Positions 12,627 to 13,944 of a stretch of 13,944 bases of DNA are shown piece after piece (the first letter of the stretch is position 1; every line of letters begins with the position of its first letter). The stretch spans positions 1-13,944 of the forward strand of contig JAYEGJ010000039.1 in the NCBI GenBank assembly GCA_034658975.1, in the 5' to 3' direction. The DNA comes from SZUA-217 sp034658975. Its GTDB lineage: Bacteria > Actinomycetota > Acidimicrobiia > Spongiisociales > ZC4RG35. A program made the position numbers and the translations under genes. The notes below the pieces were generated by a model that made no database searches, had not been told where the DNA came from, and worked only from the letters and a program-made list of their open reading frames with translations.

Positions 12627-13579
12627 TGACCGGGAATCCGACATTGGATGCCGCCATCGCGGTGCTGGCGGTCATAGTCGGCTTCACCGTCTCGGTTCTT
12701 GCCAGCCGCAGAGCCGTCGACCACACGGCTGACCTGGCTGCGGGCACCCGACTCCCCCCATTTGTCATCGGTTTCACCCTGCTGGCGGTCGGCACCGACC
12801 TGCCCGAGATCGCCAACTCGATCGTCGCCTCCGTGTCCGGTCACGGTGATCTCAACGTCGGGGACTCCGTCGGCTCGGCGGCCACCCAGGTGACGCTCAT
12901 CCTCGGGCTGCTCCCGATCGTCGGCGGGGCGCTGGTGATCTCGAAGAGACGGGTGGCGCGAATCGGAATCGCCACCGTGTTCGCTCTCTTGCTCGGCGTG
13001 GCACTGATGGCCGACGGCGACATCAGCCGTCTTGACGCCGTCGTCCTGGTCTCGGCGTGGATCATCGGTTCGGCTGTCACCTGGGGCCCACCCCCCTCAG
13101 GAGCGCAGATGCCCCTCCAGTTGGAGGCGGCAGCCAAGGCGAAGAAGACCTTCATCGCCCTCTTCTCGCTCGCGATAGTGGGCGGCGCCACCATAGTGGC
13201 GGTGTGGGGGCTGACTCAGCTGGCGTCGGCGATCTCGGTGCCCGAGTACTTGGTGGCATTCTTCCTGGCCTCGATCGGGACCTCGCTGCCCGAACTCGTG
13301 GTCACGATCACGGCCATGAAGCGGGGGCAATCCGAGTTGGCGATCGGTGACGCCCTCGGAGCGACGTTTGTCGACTCCACCTTGTCGATCGGGATCGGGC
13401 CGCTAATCGCCCCGATCGCGGTGACCACCAGCCTGGTCATCCCCGGTTCGCTCGCCGCCGCGGCCGCGGTCGGGGTGGTGGCCCTGGTCCTGGCGATCCG
13501 CGGTCGTCACGACTGGCGGTCAGGATTTGTCTTCATCCTGATCTATCTGGCCTTCTACGTCGTGTTGCTCAACGTTTAG
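12626..13579 (+). CDS. CaCA-family cation/Ca2+ antiporter with divergent alpha-1 repeat
   Basis: A 317-aa membrane protein with two homologous halves of about five helices, the Na+/Ca2+-exchanger (YrbG/NCX_Mj) fold. Alpha-1 is GFTLLAVGTDLPEIANS (49-65) plus GDSVGSAATQ (79-88); alpha-2 is ASIGTSLPELVVT (215-227) plus GDALGATFVD (241-250). The ion-site glutamates Glu61 and Glu223 are kept. By the 27-residue spacing seen in NCX_Mj (Glu54 to Asn81; Glu213 to Asp240), the partners here are Gln88 and Asp250. Asp58 replaces the usual Ser of GTS-PE in alpha-1. The loop at about 155-175 joins the halves. The ATG overlaps the ATPase stop (TGATG), so it is co-translated with the pump. Length is normal. 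Na+ or H+ coupling cannot be told. Confidence 0.88.
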   Translation: MTGNPTLDAAIAVLAVIVGFTVSVLASRRAVDHTADLAAGTRLPPFVIGFTLLAVGTDLPEIANSIVASVSGHGDLNVGDSVGSAATQVTLILGLLPIVGGALVISKRRVARIGIATVFALLLGVALMADGDISRLDAVVLVSAWIIGSAVTWGPPPSGAQMPLQLEAAAKAKKTFIALFSLAIVGGATIVAVWGLTQLASAISVPEYLVAFFLASIGTSLPELVVTITAMKRGQSELAIGDALGATFVDSTLSIGIGPLIAPIAVTTSLVIPGSLAAAAAVGVVALVLAIRGRHDWRSGFVFILIYLAFYVVLLNV

Positions 13580-13595
13580 CTGTTTCCAACGTCTC

Positions 13596-13634
13596 GCGTG
13601 CAACGCGTCGGCCTGAGACCGACTCGTTGCACGC
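13596..13634. terminator. Bidirectional terminator-like hairpin after the antiporter
   Basis: GCGTGCAACGCGTCGG (13596-13611) pairs with CCGACTCGTTGCACGC (13619-13634): 16 positions with one mismatch (C13606 against T13624), 7-base loop CCTGAGA. It lies between the antiporter stop and the convergent fumarase/aspartase stop, the position of a shared terminator. No U-tract is present. Confidence 0.6.
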
Positions 13635-13655
13635 CAGATGAAAGAACGGCCGTTG

Positions 13656-13944
13656 CTAGCGGACGCCGCCCTCGGTCATCTTCTTGATGTCCAGCGCCAC
13701 GTCGAGCTCATCAGCCGACATCAAGTCTGCCTCCAACACCAACTCACGCACCGACCGCCCCGTGGCGACGGCTTCCTTGGCGATCTTCGCCCCGTTGTCG
13801 TAGCCGATGTAGGGGTTGAGGGCTGTGACGATGATGGCGTTTTTGCCGACAAGCTCATCGGCCCGTTCCCGGTTGGCTTCCAAGCCGTCAACCGCTTTCT
13901 GACCGAACGTGTCGCAGGCGTTGGTGAGCAGACCCACCGACTCG
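13656..13944 (-). CDS. Class II fumarase/aspartase superfamily protein, C-terminal fragment
   Basis: The frame runs off the right edge; the visible part is about 96 codons ending at the TAG (13656-13658), reading ESVGLLTNACDTF at the edge and then VDGLEANRERADELV, ITALNPYIGY-type TALNPYIGYDNGAKIAKEA, GRSVRELVLEADLMSADELDVALD and a short tail. This is the helical C-terminal cap (FumaraseC_C domain) of fumarate hydratase class II or aspartate ammonia-lyase; full-length proteins are about 460-480 aa, so most of the gene, including the GSSxMPxKxN signature loop, lies outside. Fumarase (TCA cycle) and aspartase cannot be separated from this part alone. It is convergent with the antiporter gene. 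Confidence 0.88.
   Translation of the reverse strand, partial: ESVGLLTNACDTFGQKAVDGLEANRERADELVGKNAIIVTALNPYIGYDNGAKIAKEAVATGRSVRELVLEADLMSADELDVALDIKKMTEGGVR

Noticed and set aside
425..13649. AGAACGG seen near three intergenic hairpins, considered as a dispersed signal
   Set aside because: A 7-mer of this composition is expected by chance about once per window and it also occurs in coding DNA (near 1575), so on its own it does not support a shared element.
1..13944. Search for a defence, phage, transposon or biosynthetic cluster
   Set aside because: No transposase, integrase, nuclease, toxin-antitoxin, NRPS/PKS or CRISPR repeat was seen; the content is mainly housekeeping and stress metabolism with even composition.

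Overview
High-GC, densely packed bacterial DNA, most likely from an actinobacterium. Pointers are two F420-type luciferase-like oxidoreductases, a FadE5-like acyl-CoA dehydrogenase with its own TetR regulator, a SufS-SufU (not IscS-IscU) iron-sulfur module, many GTG starts, and several genes with no clear Shine-Dalgarno. Genus cannot be told from the sequence. No rRNA, tRNA, CRISPR, insertion sequence or phage gene is visible. No gene-free stretch exceeds 300 bases; the longest is the 186-bp divergent gap at 9717-9902. Both window edges cut genes.

Layout. (i) 1-369: 3' part of an alpha/beta hydrolase, with a 13-bp inverted repeat starting at base 1. (ii) 436-1408, minus: three tightly overlapping genes (membrane-anchored protein, double zinc-ribbon protein, 67-aa hypothetical). 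(iii) 1449-3239, minus: acyl-CoA dehydrogenase, divergent from a TetR regulator (3333-3893); the gap holds a 22-bp operator-like palindrome. (iv) 3333-6328, plus: TetR, LLM oxidoreductase 1, a 17-bp-arm hairpin, LLM oxidoreductase 2 and a YbaK-type tRNA deacylase, joined by overlaps except at the hairpin. (v) 6348-8780: sufC-sufS-sufU with a palindrome-containing promoter and apparently leaderless sufC; sufB and sufD are absent. (vi) 8814-9716, minus: an AhpD-like protein and a membrane-anchored universal stress protein. (vii) 9903-13579, plus: P2-type Ca2+-ATPase-like pump translationally coupled to a CaCA antiporter. (viii) 13656-13944, minus: C-terminus of a class II fumarase/aspartase.

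How genes work together. The dehydrogenase/TetR pair looks like an acyl-CoA-sensing lipid-degradation switch. The Suf trio supplies the sulfur donor, scaffold/transfer protein and ATPase for Fe-S assembly, and must rely on SufB/D made elsewhere. The stress-protein/pump region resembles the M. tuberculosis Rv1996-ctpF pairing, and the gap between the two genes carries a 12-of-14 match to the DosR (hypoxia/NO) box. A primary Ca2+ pump and a secondary Ca2+/cation exchanger with a one-base stop/start overlap suggests a cation-efflux module switched on under stress. This last point is the most interesting inference in the window.

Most regulatory and hairpin calls rest on reading symmetry by eye. 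Gene calls for SufC/S/U, the acyl-CoA dehydrogenase, P-type ATPase and TetR are secure; exact substrates are not.
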